From Paenibacillus campinasensis (GTDB taxonomy: Bacteria > Bacillota > Bacilli > Paenibacillales > Paenibacillaceae), in contig NZ_NPBY01000021.1 of assembly GCF_002272015.1 (NCBI RefSeq), forward strand, positions 1 through 64,000: DNA of 64,000 bases. Reading direction: 5' to 3'. Both the position numbers and the translations under genes were made by a program. The notes under the pieces were generated by a model that saw only the letters and a program-made list of their open reading frames with translations, was not told where the DNA came from and made no database searches. This document shows positions 34,528 through 43,169 of the stretch, one piece after another (position 1 is the first letter of the stretch; every line of letters begins with the position of its first letter).

Positions 34528-35280
34528 TTGATCGAAATTGTCGAGGTAACGGCGGATAATATCCAGGACAAGGGTTTTTTCTGCATGCGAAGCAAACCGA
34601 AAACGGAGGGCTATCAACGAAAGCAGGAGTGGCTGCTTCGCCGATTTGAGGAAGGGCTGAAGCTGAAGATCATCGAGGAAGATGGTTATCCTCGGGGTTT
34701 TATGGAGTACACCCCCATTGAGTTTGCCTGGCGTGGGGTTACCGGGGAGAATTATTTGTTTATCCACTGTCTGTGGATTGTAGGCCGGGGCAAAGGCAAA
34801 GGATACGGCAAGCAGCTGCTGAATGATTGCATAGAAGACGCCAGGCGCAGCCGTAAATCAGGAGTTTCCATCATGACAAGCAGTCAGACCTGGTTGGCTG
34901 ACAAAAGCTTTTTTACTAAACAAGGGTTCGAGCTGGTCGATCAGACTCCGTCTGGCTTCGAGCTGCTTGCAAGGCGATTTGACGATTCTCCTGTGCCCCG
35001 GTTGGTTCATGGATGGGAGGAGAGGGCTGCCAGTTATCGTGAAGGCTTGACCATTCTGAAATCGGACCAATGCCCTTACATTCAGGATGCGGTGACAACC
35101 ATCGTGGAGGTTGCCCAAGAACGAAATATACCGATCCAGGTGATGGATATGGAAAGCTCGGGGGACGCGCAGCACGCTGTATCGGCCTACGGGTCGTTCA
35201 ATGTGATTTATAACGGCAAGCTGCTAACCTACCATCCTGTAACGAAAAGGGAGCTGTATAAGCTCCTGGACCAAGCGTAG
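34528..35280 (+). CDS. YoaP-like GNAT acetyltransferase
   Basis: A 250-aa two-domain protein. Residues 1-150 are a GNAT domain (FIHCLWIVGRGKGKGYGKQLLNDCI is the acetyl-CoA loop). Residues 165-250 match the YoaP-like C-terminal domain, with LKSDQCPYIQDAVTTIVEVA and FNVIYNGKLLTYHPVTKRELYKLL. The substrate is unknown. TTG start at 34528 preceded by GGAGGAG. It appears monocistronic. Confidence 0.82.
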   Translation: MIEIVEVTADNIQDKGFFCMRSKPKTEGYQRKQEWLLRRFEEGLKLKIIEEDGYPRGFMEYTPIEFAWRGVTGENYLFIHCLWIVGRGKGKGYGKQLLNDCIEDARRSRKSGVSIMTSSQTWLADKSFFTKQGFELVDQTPSGFELLARRFDDSPVPRLVHGWEERAASYREGLTILKSDQCPYIQDAVTTIVEVAQERNIPIQVMDMESSGDAQHAVSAYGSFNVIYNGKLLTYHPVTKRELYKLLDQA

Positions 35281-35313
35281 GGCTGGAGATATTCCCGAAA
35301 CTAAGGTGAATCT

Positions 35314-35787
35314 ATGGAATGTGTGAAAAGGGTCGTATTGTTACTCACCATGTTGTTTGCCATTATGGGATGCCAAAGCGGTAAAGGCATTTCCGTCGAA
35401 CAGGTGGAGGAACTGCTGGAGGAGCGTGCCTATCAACCATTAAAGCTGAATCAAAGCCAGAACTTTGAACACCAAGAGCGGCCCTGGCTCTGCTTATGTT
35501 CCGAGCTTAATGGCCAGCAGTATATCGTGGTCATCTCTCCCTCTGCTGAATGGACCGAGATTCCGCTGGGAATGGAAGGGCGTTTAACCTATGAGCAAAT
35601 TGCAGAAGTTCTTGTACGAGAAGGCTTGGTGTCGGATATAGAGCGTATGGACCTGAATAATCTCAACCCGGGGTTAACGGATGACACCCCTATTCACTGG
35701 TATTATCATGATGTGTCTGGCGATAGATTGCACAGATTTGATCTGGAGGGTGAGCGGATCTCTCAAACCTCATTTTCTGGAAGGTAG
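35314..35787 (+). CDS. Hypothetical lipoprotein
   Basis: A 157-aa protein with a short signal peptide and a lipobox-like FAIMGC (about residues 15-20). It should be anchored outside the membrane. The mature part is acidic with no motif that I recognise; WLCLCSELNGQQYIVVISP and IHWYYHDVSGDRLHRFDL look like beta strands. It lies 33 bases after the YoaP-like gene and could be co-transcribed with it. Function unknown. Confidence 0.7.
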   Translation: MECVKRVVLLLTMLFAIMGCQSGKGISVEQVEELLEERAYQPLKLNQSQNFEHQERPWLCLCSELNGQQYIVVISPSAEWTEIPLGMEGRLTYEQIAEVLVREGLVSDIERMDLNNLNPGLTDDTPIHWYYHDVSGDRLHRFDLEGERISQTSFSGR

Positions 35788-35854
35788 CTACCTTTCGTTT
35801 AAGGCGATGCACTGCTCGAAAGAAATCAAAAGAAGTCAAAAGAAGTCAATCAAA

Positions 35855-35883
35855 TTGCCTCCCTCGTTTCCTGCTGCTATACT
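35855..35883 (+). promoter_or_regulatory. Promoter of the fusB-like gene
   Basis: TTGCCT (35855-35860), 17-bp spacer, TATACT (35878-35883). The predicted start near 35890 leaves a leader of about 210 nt before the fusB-like start codon. Confidence 0.65.
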
Positions 35884-35954
35884 TTTGCGTATGAGATAGG
35901 ATTGGGGGTAGGTTTTGTGGCAGTGTTAACTTGCTCATTTGCTAGGAAGTCCTC

Positions 35955-36089
35955 ATGCAAAGCCTGATTTGGGGCGATACTTTGCGTGAGGTGCGGTTAG
36001 GATGAAATTCGATCGCCCAAACTTCATATTATCGTTTCTAATGATTGGCTTTGCGCCTTATTGAATTTTTTAAAATCATAATAAGGGGC
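35955..36089 (+). promoter_or_regulatory. Leader ORFs and SD-masking hairpin of fusB
   Basis: Two short leader frames precede fusB: 35955-36005 (16 codons, SD AGGAAG) and 36002-36064 (20 codons beginning MKFDRPNF, SD GAGGTG), overlapping by ATGA. The last codons and the stop of the second lie in the left arm of a hairpin. CCTTATT (36056-36062) pairs with AATAAGG (36080-36086), with inner ATTTT/AAAAT pairs. The right arm contains AAGGGG, the SD of fusB. This is the layout of ribosome-stalling translational attenuation. Confidence 0.6.
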
Positions 36090-36099
36090 GTAAAAAGCG

Positions 36100-36747
36100 A
36101 TGAGCACACCATTTATTAGAAACCATCAGTACAACGTCATTAAGAAACAATCCGAGTTCCTCCTGAAGACATTGCGATCTGTTGCGGATCGGGGAGTGTT
36201 GGAGACGGTAAGATACAGTGCCGTGACGAACATTGTGGAGGCTTTTCCTGTTGTCACCGAGGAGCAGAGACGGATGCTGGAATCCATATTGGCCTGCGAG
36301 ACGGCCTATGATTTCCAGAGCTATCTGAGCGGGTTTGAACGGTATTTGGAGCCTTTCCCGGCGATTACGGAGAAGCAGATCCAGAAGCTGTTCCCCAAGA
36401 GCAAGAAGCTGAAAATACCGGATCTCCCATCGGTAGATTTCCGTTATATCACGTATCTGAGCTGGGTGGATATTGCCACGAGCAGGTTGTTTATTGTCTA
36501 TCCGCTAGAAGGCCAGTTTGTGGGCATTGAGGGGAGAATTACGCCGACCAACAAGAAAGGCTACTGCATGTTCTGCAATCGGCATCAGGAGCTGGCGTTC
36601 TTCTCGGTCAGAACCAAGCCGTCCCACCCTTCGCCGGATAATATCTCCGCGATCGGTCAGTACGTATGCATGGATAACCAGGCTTGCAATCAGAGCATTA
36701 CCGATACCGAACAGCTTGAGAAGTTTATTCTTCATGCGAGGAAATAA
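36100..36747 (+). CDS. FusB/FusC-family EF-G-binding protein
   Basis: A 215-aa protein of the FusB family, which binds elongation factor G and releases it from fusidic-acid-stalled ribosomes. The N-terminal part is a helical bundle (about 1-95); the C-terminal part holds a treble-clef zinc finger with YCMFCNRH and VCMDNQACNQ supplying the Cys ligands. RYITYLSWVDIATSRLFIVY in the middle is typical. Length matches the family (about 213 aa). The SD AAGGGG lies inside a hairpin preceded by leader peptides, so expression may be induced by ribosome stalling. In non-pathogens the native role may be general EF-G rescue. Confidence 0.88.
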   Translation: MSTPFIRNHQYNVIKKQSEFLLKTLRSVADRGVLETVRYSAVTNIVEAFPVVTEEQRRMLESILACETAYDFQSYLSGFERYLEPFPAITEKQIQKLFPKSKKLKIPDLPSVDFRYITYLSWVDIATSRLFIVYPLEGQFVGIEGRITPTNKKGYCMFCNRHQELAFFSVRTKPSHPSPDNISAIGQYVCMDNQACNQSITDTEQLEKFILHARK

Positions 36748-36764
36748 CATCATAGATAAGAACG

Positions 36765-36792
36765 AGACTGCCATTTTTATGGCAGTCTTTTT
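36765..36792 (+). terminator. Terminator of fusB
   Basis: AGACTGCCAT, loop of about four T, ATGGCAGTCT, followed by TTTT. Confidence 0.9.
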
Positions 36793-36906
36793 ATAACGTT
36801 TTTGATACCTTTACAGATCCATTAAATGGTATCATATGGAAACGAAAAGAAACGAAGGTCACGGTCAGGAGCCATAGCGAGAACGTCACTGCAGGAGGAG
36901 CTTATT

Positions 36907-37413
36907 ATGAAGATAAGGGATGCCATCAATGAGATATTGGATGAACTGCCGGATGAGGAGCTGCAGAAGCTGTATTGGTCTATTCGGATTTTTCATGAAC
37001 ATTATGCCTTCAACAGAACCATACAGGATAAAGGTGTGGTCATCTCTCCGCTGTACGAGGATAGAGAACATATCAAAGCATGTTGGGACAAAGCATTTGC
37101 TCATCATGTTCCGGACGAGATCAAGGAAGCCATCCACTATGACCAATACAAGTGGCATCTGTTCAGCTATGAACAGGCCGACTGTCTTCAGGCCGAGGAG
37201 GCCAGAGCAGCCTTCGATTCGATGATGAAAGGTGACTTGTATGTGATGTATCAGCATGGGCCTGATGTATTCCTATATGAGCATGCGAAGGATCTGATAT
37301 CCACGGATTTTGATGCACAGCAGGATATCTATGTTTTTGACAGGGAATTTAGCTGGACCTATATACACACGCATGAAGCTATGTGCGGGCCCTATTTTGC
37401 AACCTCGAAATAA
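36907..37413 (+). CDS. DUF4275-family protein
   Basis: A 168-aa protein from the ATG at 36907 behind GGAGGAG; an in-frame ATG at 36826 lacks a ribosome binding site. The DUF4275 pattern spans about residues 55-165: CWDKAFAHHVPDEIKEAIHY, WHLFSYEQADCLQAEEARAAF, VMYQHGPDVFLYEHAKDL, DIYVFDREFSWTYIHTHE and GPYFATSK. Cytoplasmic. Function of the family is unknown. A single gene between the fusB terminator and a broken lipoprotein gene. Confidence 0.8.
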   Translation: MKIRDAINEILDELPDEELQKLYWSIRIFHEHYAFNRTIQDKGVVISPLYEDREHIKACWDKAFAHHVPDEIKEAIHYDQYKWHLFSYEQADCLQAEEARAAFDSMMKGDLYVMYQHGPDVFLYEHAKDLISTDFDAQQDIYVFDREFSWTYIHTHEAMCGPYFATSK

Positions 37414-37435
37414 AATGGTGTAGAGCGGAGGGGTT

Positions 37436-37710
37436 ATGATGAAAGGAAGCAGCGATACCTACTCTTTGTTCTGGTTATCGTAGTAGTGACCGGATGCTCG
37501 GGACTGGGTGGTGAGGCTGCCGGGGATCGCGAGCGGGTTGTTCTGGTGGAAGAGGAAGCATTAGCGGCAGAGTTCGGTGAATTCGCGCAGCTCCCATGGT
37601 CTAAGGACATAATTCCACACATCGACTGGGCGCTGACAGGAACGTTTACATCGAATGGTTATGAGATGAGAGGGCGTGAGGGACAGGTCGGATTTCTTGA
37701 TATAGGCTAG
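37436..37710 (+). pseudogene. Frameshifted small lipoprotein gene
   Basis: GCGGAGGGG followed by ATGATG at 37436-37441 gives a proper start, but that frame stops after about 15 codons. A second frame two bases off reads KQRYLLFVLVIVVVTGCSG, an evident lipoprotein signal peptide and lipobox, and continues to TAG at 37710 (EEEALAAEFGEFAQLPW, GYEMRGREGQVGFLD). One indel between about 37441 and 37455 would join them to an 85-90-aa lipoprotein. Either a pseudogene or a sequencing error. Function unknown. Confidence 0.5.
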
Positions 37711-37814
37711 CGGGATGTTCAACAAGGCATTCACGCTGCTCATGCTTCTGATCAAGGCAAACTTTCTTCGCTATGTAAAACGATGGGAGCGAACATATAA
37801 AGCGGGGTGCTTTC

Positions 37815-38339
37815 ATGTATTTTCTTCAAATGTCGGGTTTCCCCGGTTCCGGGAAATCGACGCTGAGCAGACGAATCGCCGCCATGACGGGGGCGCTCAT
37901 TATTGATCATGATGTTTCCAAAACCGCACTATTAAAGGCGTCAGAGGGCGAAGGAATCGAATTGAGGACACTCGGCAGGCTCTCATACACGGTGGATTGG
38001 GCATTGGTTGAGTTTTATTTATCACAAGGGTATGATGTGATTTTTGATAGTCCATGTTTATATTCCGAGATGATTGAGAATGGCATGAATCTAGCGGAAA
38101 AGTATGGAGCTACATATAAATATGTGGAGTGTCTATTTCATGATTTCAACGAAATCAACCGCCGATTGCGGACCCGCCAGCGGATGATCAGCCAAATCTC
38201 GGAGACGGCGGAAGCCGATTTTATAGCTGCCATTCAGGACAGCAAGCGGCCTCCATCCCATATCAAAAGCTTGGTAGTGAATTCTTCCCAGCCACTCGAC
38301 AGTTATATCCAAGATGTGTTGGATTATATCCGGGAATAG
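37815..38339 (+). CDS. P-loop kinase-like ATP-binding protein
   Basis: A 174-aa protein with Walker A GFPGSGKST at residues 8-16, IIDHDVSK as the substrate-side acidic motif, VIFDSPCLYSE as a Walker-B-like strand, and a basic lid RRLRTRQRMI. This matches the AAA_33/zeta-toxin-type small kinases acting on nucleosides, antibiotics or sugars. The substrate is unknown and no antitoxin gene is adjacent. No strong SD is visible before the ATG at 37815. Confidence 0.8.
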   Translation: MYFLQMSGFPGSGKSTLSRRIAAMTGALIIDHDVSKTALLKASEGEGIELRTLGRLSYTVDWALVEFYLSQGYDVIFDSPCLYSEMIENGMNLAEKYGATYKYVECLFHDFNEINRRLRTRQRMISQISETAEADFIAAIQDSKRPPSHIKSLVVNSSQPLDSYIQDVLDYIRE

Positions 38340-38409
38340 CATGCGTTCACTCACGAGCTGGTTGATAGATTAAGGTGTTATAAGAATTATAATAGGAATG
38401 AGGATAACC

Positions 38410-38922
38410 ATGACAGAATATCGATTCCACCCAATGACTGAGGAATATGCAGCCGAAATCTCGACTTGGAAATACCCGGAGCCTTACTCGTTATACAGTA
38501 TGGAGCACAGTGATGAAGATATCGCTGAACTGATGAATGGAGATTATTTCTACGCTTTGGATATGCAGAATGCTCTGGCAGGATTTATATGCAAGGGCAA
38601 TTCAGCCCGGGTTCCCGGCGGGGTACAGGCCGGCCTCTATGATGATGCTGATGTTATGGATATGGGGCTGGGGTTAAGACCCGATGTCACAGGGAGGGGG
38701 AAGGGACGGGACTTTCTGCTGGAGGGAATCGCCTTCCTGAAGGAACGGTTTGAGCCTAAGCGGCTCCAGCTGGTCGTCGCTCTGTTTAACAAGAGAGCGA
38801 TAGCCGTTTATGAACGGTCGGGATTTGTGAAAGGCAAAAAGTTCAGCAGCAAAGTCGGCGAGCGCGATATGGAGTTTGTAGCGATGCATTTTACAGGGGG
38901 GATAACGGATGACAACACATGA
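38410..38922 (+). CDS. GNAT-family acetyltransferase
   Basis: A 170-aa GNAT enzyme of the RimI/RimJ type. YRFHPMTEEYAAEISTWKYPEPY opens it, MGLGLRPDVTGRGKGRDFLLEGI contains the acetyl-CoA loop (R-x-G-K-G), and VALFNKRAIAVYERSGFVKGK is the conserved last part of the fold. The ATG at 38410 has GAGG at a good distance and is preferred over the one at 38398. Its end overlaps the methyltransferase start by 14 bases, so the two are co-translated. Confidence 0.85.
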   Translation: MTEYRFHPMTEEYAAEISTWKYPEPYSLYSMEHSDEDIAELMNGDYFYALDMQNALAGFICKGNSARVPGGVQAGLYDDADVMDMGLGLRPDVTGRGKGRDFLLEGIAFLKERFEPKRLQLVVALFNKRAIAVYERSGFVKGKKFSSKVGERDMEFVAMHFTGGITDDNT

Positions 38923-39598
38923 AGAGATCTATGCAAACCAAGCGGTTGCTTATGATTTGATGATTAGCCGGCAGCCTGATTTGACCGAAGTGATAAGTGA
39001 GATCAAAGGTTTTCACGATCTGGATGTACTTGATCTGGGGGCAGGGTCTGGGAGGTTGGCGATGATTCTTGCCCAGAAGGCCCGTTCATTGGTGTGTACG
39101 GACCGTTCTTCTTCGATGCTGGACTTATTAGAGCGTAAGTTCATTCAGCAGGGAACGGCTCGTCACTGGCAGACTGTTGTGGCTGATCACCGTCAGCTTC
39201 CTATTCCGGACGAATCCGTAGATTTAGCGGTTTCCGGTTGGAGCATCAGTTATTTAACAAACTCGGGCAACCCGGAATGGAGAAGCAATCTTGAACGTAT
39301 AATGTCAGAATTATACCGTGTCGTCAGGGTGCATGGAACGATCGTCATTTTCGAGACGCTGGGTACGGGGACGATAACTCCAGATCCCCCAGAAATTTTG
39401 AAGCTATACTACAGTTCTCTTGAAAAGGACTACGGATTTCAACATACATGGATACGCACGGATTATACATTCCGGGACGTGGAGGAGGCGAAGGAGAACA
39501 TGGCCTTTTTCTTCGGTGAAAGTATCGCACATCAGATTACGGTCAATCAATGGTCAACCGTGCCAGAGTGTGCGGGGGTGTGGTGGAAGCACTTGTGA
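38909..39598 (+). CDS. Class I SAM-dependent methyltransferase
   Basis: A 229-aa protein of the Methyltransf_11/25 type. Motif I DVLDLGAGSGRLAM (about residues 34-47), acidic residue at the end of beta-2 (CTDRSSS), motif II VADHRQLPIPDESVDLAVSG, and HGTIVIFETLGTG as post-motif. The substrate is unknown. It overlaps the upstream acetyltransferase gene. Confidence 0.85.
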   Translation: MTTHEEIYANQAVAYDLMISRQPDLTEVISEIKGFHDLDVLDLGAGSGRLAMILAQKARSLVCTDRSSSMLDLLERKFIQQGTARHWQTVVADHRQLPIPDESVDLAVSGWSISYLTNSGNPEWRSNLERIMSELYRVVRVHGTIVIFETLGTGTITPDPPEILKLYYSSLEKDYGFQHTWIRTDYTFRDVEEAKENMAFFFGESIAHQITVNQWSTVPECAGVWWKHL

Positions 39599-40018
39599 GC
39601 GGCACTACAATAAATTCTCCATGATCATAACATCGATCAGCATGCATTAATAGAACACATCACCATTTCTCAGTCGAACTCACTCATGTAAGAAATGACC
39701 TCATCTCCATATGTGTTCATTAATGATCAATGGTTGTTGCTACGAATTTTCCTTCTGCGGGTCAGCGATAAAATGTCTACTCTTCGATCCGAGGTATCGG
39801 TGTTTTTTGTACTAGCTTCAGTTTGATTAAGGGCTGGATTTGACGGCTGAGCGTCGTAATATCGATGCCGAGCGTCGGCTATTAGCTTCATGGACGATCT
39901 ATTGTTGACGATTCATCTCATACAAGATGTGACTCTGGACAGGAGACAGATCGATATCGCCTACGCAGCCGCCGAAGCTCCGGGTATGGGTGCTTACACA
40001 TGGTACTTGGAGCTGTGC
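39599..40018. other. Intergenic stretch with a possible gene remnant
   Basis: No intact gene. A 45-codon frame at 39890-40027 on the plus strand reads protein-like (MDDLLLTIHLIQDVTLDRRQ, then DIAYAAAEAPGMGAYTWYLE) but has no ribosome binding site and I do not recognise it. It is likely the 3' end of a decayed gene. The opposing minus frame at 40096-39899 is its shadow. Confidence 0.35.
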
Positions 40019-40056
40019 CTCGAATAAGTGTATGAAACTCGAATAAGTGTATGAAA
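40019..40056 (+). repeat. Tandem 19-bp duplication
   Basis: CTCGAATAAGTGTATGAAA occurs at 40019-40037 and again immediately at 40038-40056. It covers the last codons of the remnant frame and is probably a replication-slippage product. Confidence 0.8.
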
Positions 40057-40107
40057 TAAAAAAGAACCCGCTAATGGCAGCGCTTTGGCTGATCATAGCG
40101 GGTTCTT
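40053..40107 (-). terminator. Terminator of the FMN-reductase operon
   Basis: AAGAACCCGCTA (40062-40073) pairs with TAGCGGGTTCTT (40096-40107). On the minus strand the stem is followed by TTTTTTATTT. Confidence 0.85.
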
Positions 40108-40140
40108 GTATGGCGAGGCGGGAATATACGCCAGTCCTTG

Positions 40141-40707
40141 CTAGAAATCGTATGCAGCTTCCTTCGTCTCCCGGATTTGCGCATGGGTCTCGGTCAGCGT
40201 GACGGTATCCTCAACCAGCCGCTCAATGCGGAATTTCACATCATCGTTGACGATCTGTTTGCGCATAAAATCCTTTTCCTCGATAAATACATAAGTCTGA
40301 ACGATATGGGCCTTCATATAAGCCAGAATCGGCTTCAGCTGCTGCTCCGGCATTAGAAAATGCTTGGGGGACCCAGCGGTCACAATCATGCTGACCACTT
40401 TATCCAGCAATGCGTTCTGCGGAAGCAGATCAAAAATGTTTTTCAATGTAGCAGGAATGGATGCCTGAAACACGGGGGTCCCGATCATCAGTGCGTCGGC
40501 GCTCATGATCGCGCTTGTCACATAGCCGGTGTCCCCTGGATATTCCAGATAGTTTCGACCGTCACTGAATTGCACATCATATTCGGCAAGGTCGATCATC
40601 GTGGCGGTTACGTCAGGATATTTGTCGGCCAGGACCTGCATGGCTTCATTCATGGCTGTTCGCGTCTTGGAACCGACGATGGAACCGGATAACAATACAA
40701 TGTTCAT
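40141..40707 (-). CDS. NADPH-dependent FMN reductase
   Basis: A 188-aa flavodoxin-like protein. LLSGSIVGSKTRTAMNEAM is the phosphate-binding start, and ADALMIGTPVFQASIPATLKNIFDLLP is the conserved flavin-contact region of SsuE/ArsH-like NAD(P)H:FMN reductases. It would supply reduced FMN to the luciferase-like monooxygenase encoded just upstream in the same operon (16-base gap). Cytoplasmic. Confidence 0.9.
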   Translation of the reverse strand: MNIVLLSGSIVGSKTRTAMNEAMQVLADKYPDVTATMIDLAEYDVQFSDGRNYLEYPGDTGYVTSAIMSADALMIGTPVFQASIPATLKNIFDLLPQNALLDKVVSMIVTAGSPKHFLMPEQQLKPILAYMKAHIVQTYVFIEEKDFMRKQIVNDDVKFRIERLVEDTVTLTETHAQIRETKEAAYDF

Positions 40708-40723
40708 CTGCCGGGCCTCCTAT

Positions 40724-41782
40724 TCATGGTTTAGCTGTATATTTTCGAATGGCAGGTAAAATTTCGGTGCCGATTAACTCGATATTTCGCTGCAGCTTAT
40801 CAAACGGCATGCCGCCAAAATCAATCTGGGCGATATAGCGCTGGTGACCGAACATTTCATGCTGGTACAATATTTTCTCGATGATTTGCTGCGGACTGCC
40901 GATATTCATAATGCTGCGTGTGTCGATGCCCTGGGCAAACAGCTGCTTGGAGAAGCCTTGTCCGTTCGTTTTCTTCATGCCCTCGTTGATATAGGGGTAC
41001 AGCTCCTGCAGCGCTTGCTGCGATGTATCTGCCGCATAGAAGAAGCCTGCGGTGGCAACCGGCAGCTGAGCGGGGTCATGCCCTGCCTGACGGGCCGCTT
41101 GGCGGTAAGCGTCAATCGTCTGCTTGAAGACGGATACGGGGCCGCCCAGATGCGCCATAAACATCGGAACACCGGCCATCCCGGCTTTGATGGCACTGGC
41201 AGGACTGCCGCCGACGGCCCGCCATATCGGCATCGAGCCGCCTTGCGGTCGTGGTAGCACCTTCGCATTGCGCAGTGGGGCACGATACTCTCCGCTCCAA
41301 TTCACAATCTCCTGCTCGTTGATTTGCAGCAATAGCTCGAATTTTTCCTCAAACAATTCTTCATAGTCCCGAACATCGTAACCGAGAAGCTCGAACAGGC
41401 CGATTCTCGAAGCACGCCCTGCGACGATTTCCGCGCGCCCCCCCGAGATCAGATCGATGGTGGCAAAGTCTTCATAGACGCGAACCGGATCTGACGTACT
41501 GATAATGGTGGAGGAGCTGGCAATTTTGATCTTCCGGGTGGCCTGCGCGATCGCCGCCAGCACTACCGAGTGAGCCTGGGTCGCAAAATAATCCTGATGG
41601 CTTTCACCCACACTAAAGAAATCGAGCCCTGCCTGTTCTGCAAGCTTCGCGTATTCAATAATCTGATGGATTCGTGCCTGGGTCGATATCCGTTCTCCCG
41701 TATTCGGATCGGGCAGATGGTCGCCCAGTGTATATATGCCAAACTCCAGTCCCTTGTGAGGGTTCAGACGGTATTGTTCCAT
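40724..41782 (-). CDS. LLM-class flavin-dependent oxidoreductase
   Basis: A 352-aa bacterial-luciferase-like TIM-barrel protein. LEFGIYTLGDHLPDP, AEQAGLDFFSVGESHQDYFATQAH, IKIASSSTIISTSDPVRVYEDFATIDLISGGRAEIVAGRAS and LPIWRAVGGSP-like segments match the group. It uses reduced FMN from the neighbouring reductase to oxygenate a small molecule, perhaps a sulfonate, amine or xenobiotic. First gene of a two-gene operon, divergent from an HxlR regulator that likely controls it. Confidence 0.9.
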   Translation of the reverse strand: MEQYRLNPHKGLEFGIYTLGDHLPDPNTGERISTQARIHQIIEYAKLAEQAGLDFFSVGESHQDYFATQAHSVVLAAIAQATRKIKIASSSTIISTSDPVRVYEDFATIDLISGGRAEIVAGRASRIGLFELLGYDVRDYEELFEEKFELLLQINEQEIVNWSGEYRAPLRNAKVLPRPQGGSMPIWRAVGGSPASAIKAGMAGVPMFMAHLGGPVSVFKQTIDAYRQAARQAGHDPAQLPVATAGFFYAADTSQQALQELYPYINEGMKKTNGQGFSKQLFAQGIDTRSIMNIGSPQQIIEKILYQHEMFGHQRYIAQIDFGGMPFDKLQRNIELIGTEILPAIRKYTAKP

Positions 41783-41878
41783 GATGTCATCACCTCTTGG
41801 TTTATGGTGTTCATTCTTGACGGGACTATGCCCTTCATGCTGCTATTATATAAGTCATTATTGTTGATAGTAAGTACA

Positions 41879-41890
41879 CACTTAAAAGTG
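41879..41890. promoter_or_regulatory. Candidate HxlR operator
   Basis: CACTT-AA-AAGTG dyad in the divergent promoter region between the LLM oxidoreductase and the HxlR gene. A second dyad GTATC-N6-GATAC follows at about 41896-41911, just before the SD of the regulator. Confidence 0.4.
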
Positions 41891-41925
41891 GTATAGTATC
41901 TAAAAAGATACCAAGGAGGTTTCCC

Positions 41926-42297
41926 ATGGAAAAGCAACCTGATCTGTGTCGTGTTGAGGACGCCTTGGACATATTGGTGGGGAAGTGGAAGCCGATTATT
42001 CTATTGCATCTGCTTCAGCAAGGAACGAAGCGCTTCAGCGAGCTGAAGCGGAGTATGCCGGGGATCACGCAGAAAATGCTTACCCAAAAGCTGCGGGAAT
42101 TAGAGGAGGAGGATATCGTGGAGCGTATCGTGTATCCGGAAGTCCCGCCGAAGGTCGAGTATTCGATCACGGCGTATGGAAGAAGCCTGGAGCCGATTCT
42201 CGAAGCAATGCATGAATGGGGAACGAACCATATTGTGCACAAGATTCGGAAGCAGGAAGGGATGAATAAAGCGGGATCCCAAGAAGAGCGCAAGTAG
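41926..42297 (+). CDS. HxlR-family transcriptional regulator
   Basis: A 123-aa winged-helix regulator. CRVEDALDILVGKWKPIILLHLL is the usual start with the redox-type N-terminal Cys (C9), and MPGITQKMLTQKLRELEEEDIVERIVYPEVPPKVEYSITAYG spans in segments the recognition helix and wing. Family members such as YodB/HypR respond to electrophiles or disulfide stress through that Cys. AAGGAGGT lies before the ATG. Divergent from the LLM/FMN-reductase operon, its likely target. Confidence 0.9.
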   Translation: MEKQPDLCRVEDALDILVGKWKPIILLHLLQQGTKRFSELKRSMPGITQKMLTQKLRELEEEDIVERIVYPEVPPKVEYSITAYGRSLEPILEAMHEWGTNHIVHKIRKQEGMNKAGSQEERK

Positions 42298-42356
42298 ATA
42301 TCGTCTGCAAGGAAAAGGGCGACCTATCCGTACATAATGAGGTGATGAGGTTGAAT

Positions 42357-43169
42357 ATGCGACTGCCTTCTCCAGAACTAATCATGCAGATTGAACAGTC
42401 AGAGAAAGATTATATGAGCGACAGAATGTTAGCGATTCAAGAGCGAGAAGGGAATCCGGAAGGGATTGAAATGGTCCGTTTCGGGCAAGCGCTGTGTTTA
42501 TATAGCCGGACGATGCCCTGGCCTTCTTTTAACACGGTGAAAGGAATGACATCTGAGGATCGGATTTATCTGGATGAGATCATAGCCTTCTACAGAAGCC
42601 GGGGGCGGAAGATGCAATTTGAAATGGTCCCGACCAGAGTGGATGGCCATCTGTTGGCCGAGTTAACCCGCCGCGGATTGTACCCATCGGGCTTCCATGC
42701 CTCCACCTATGGTGTCCCCTCTAAGGAACTGCTGAGCAGGCCGGATCATATTGAGATTAGGAAGGTCGAAGAGGGGGACTTTAGGACCTATGCGGCCATC
42801 CATTGTCGCGGGACAGGACTGCCGGAAGAGGGGATTCCGCATGTGGCTCGCAATAATCGTGTATTGTGGCGGCGGCCGGGCTGGGAATTTTACATCGCCT
42901 ATGTTTCCGGGCAGCCTGCGGCAGCGGCCGTCATGTATATCCGGGATGGCATCTGCTCATTGACCTTTGCGGCGACTTTGCCGGAGTACAGAGGACAAGG
43001 TCTGCATCAGCTTCTGCTGAATACCCGAATTGCGCGGGCGTATCAGCAAAATTGTGAGCTGGTGGTTGGCCAGTGTGCTTTCCTGTCTCAAAGCCATCGC
43101 AATATGGAGCGGGCCGGGATGAAGCTGGGTTATGTCAGGACGACATGGACAGAATCGGAGTCCAATTGA
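42357..43169 (+). CDS. GNAT-family acetyltransferase
   Basis: A protein of about 270 aa. The C-terminal half is GNAT: FYIAYVSGQPAAAAVMYIRDGICSL, then FAATLPEYRGQGLHQLLLNTRIARA with the R-x-x-G-Q-G-x acetyl-CoA loop. The N-terminal half (FGQALCLYSRTMPWPSFN, MQFEMVPTRVDGHLLAEL) resembles the extra domain of two-lobed GNAT enzymes. Start uncertain: GAGGTGAT at 42339-42346 allows the TTG at 42351 or the ATG at 42357, while the GTG at 42342 overlaps the SD. Substrate unknown. Confidence 0.8.
   Translation: MRLPSPELIMQIEQSEKDYMSDRMLAIQEREGNPEGIEMVRFGQALCLYSRTMPWPSFNTVKGMTSEDRIYLDEIIAFYRSRGRKMQFEMVPTRVDGHLLAELTRRGLYPSGFHASTYGVPSKELLSRPDHIEIRKVEEGDFRTYAAIHCRGTGLPEEGIPHVARNNRVLWRRPGWEFYIAYVSGQPAAAAVMYIRDGICSLTFAATLPEYRGQGLHQLLLNTRIARAYQQNCELVVGQCAFLSQSHRNMERAGMKLGYVRTTWTESESN

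Noticed and set aside
37815..38339. Zeta-type toxin of a toxin-antitoxin pair
   Set aside because: Fold is similar but there is no adjacent antitoxin gene, and the substrate loop is not diagnostic.
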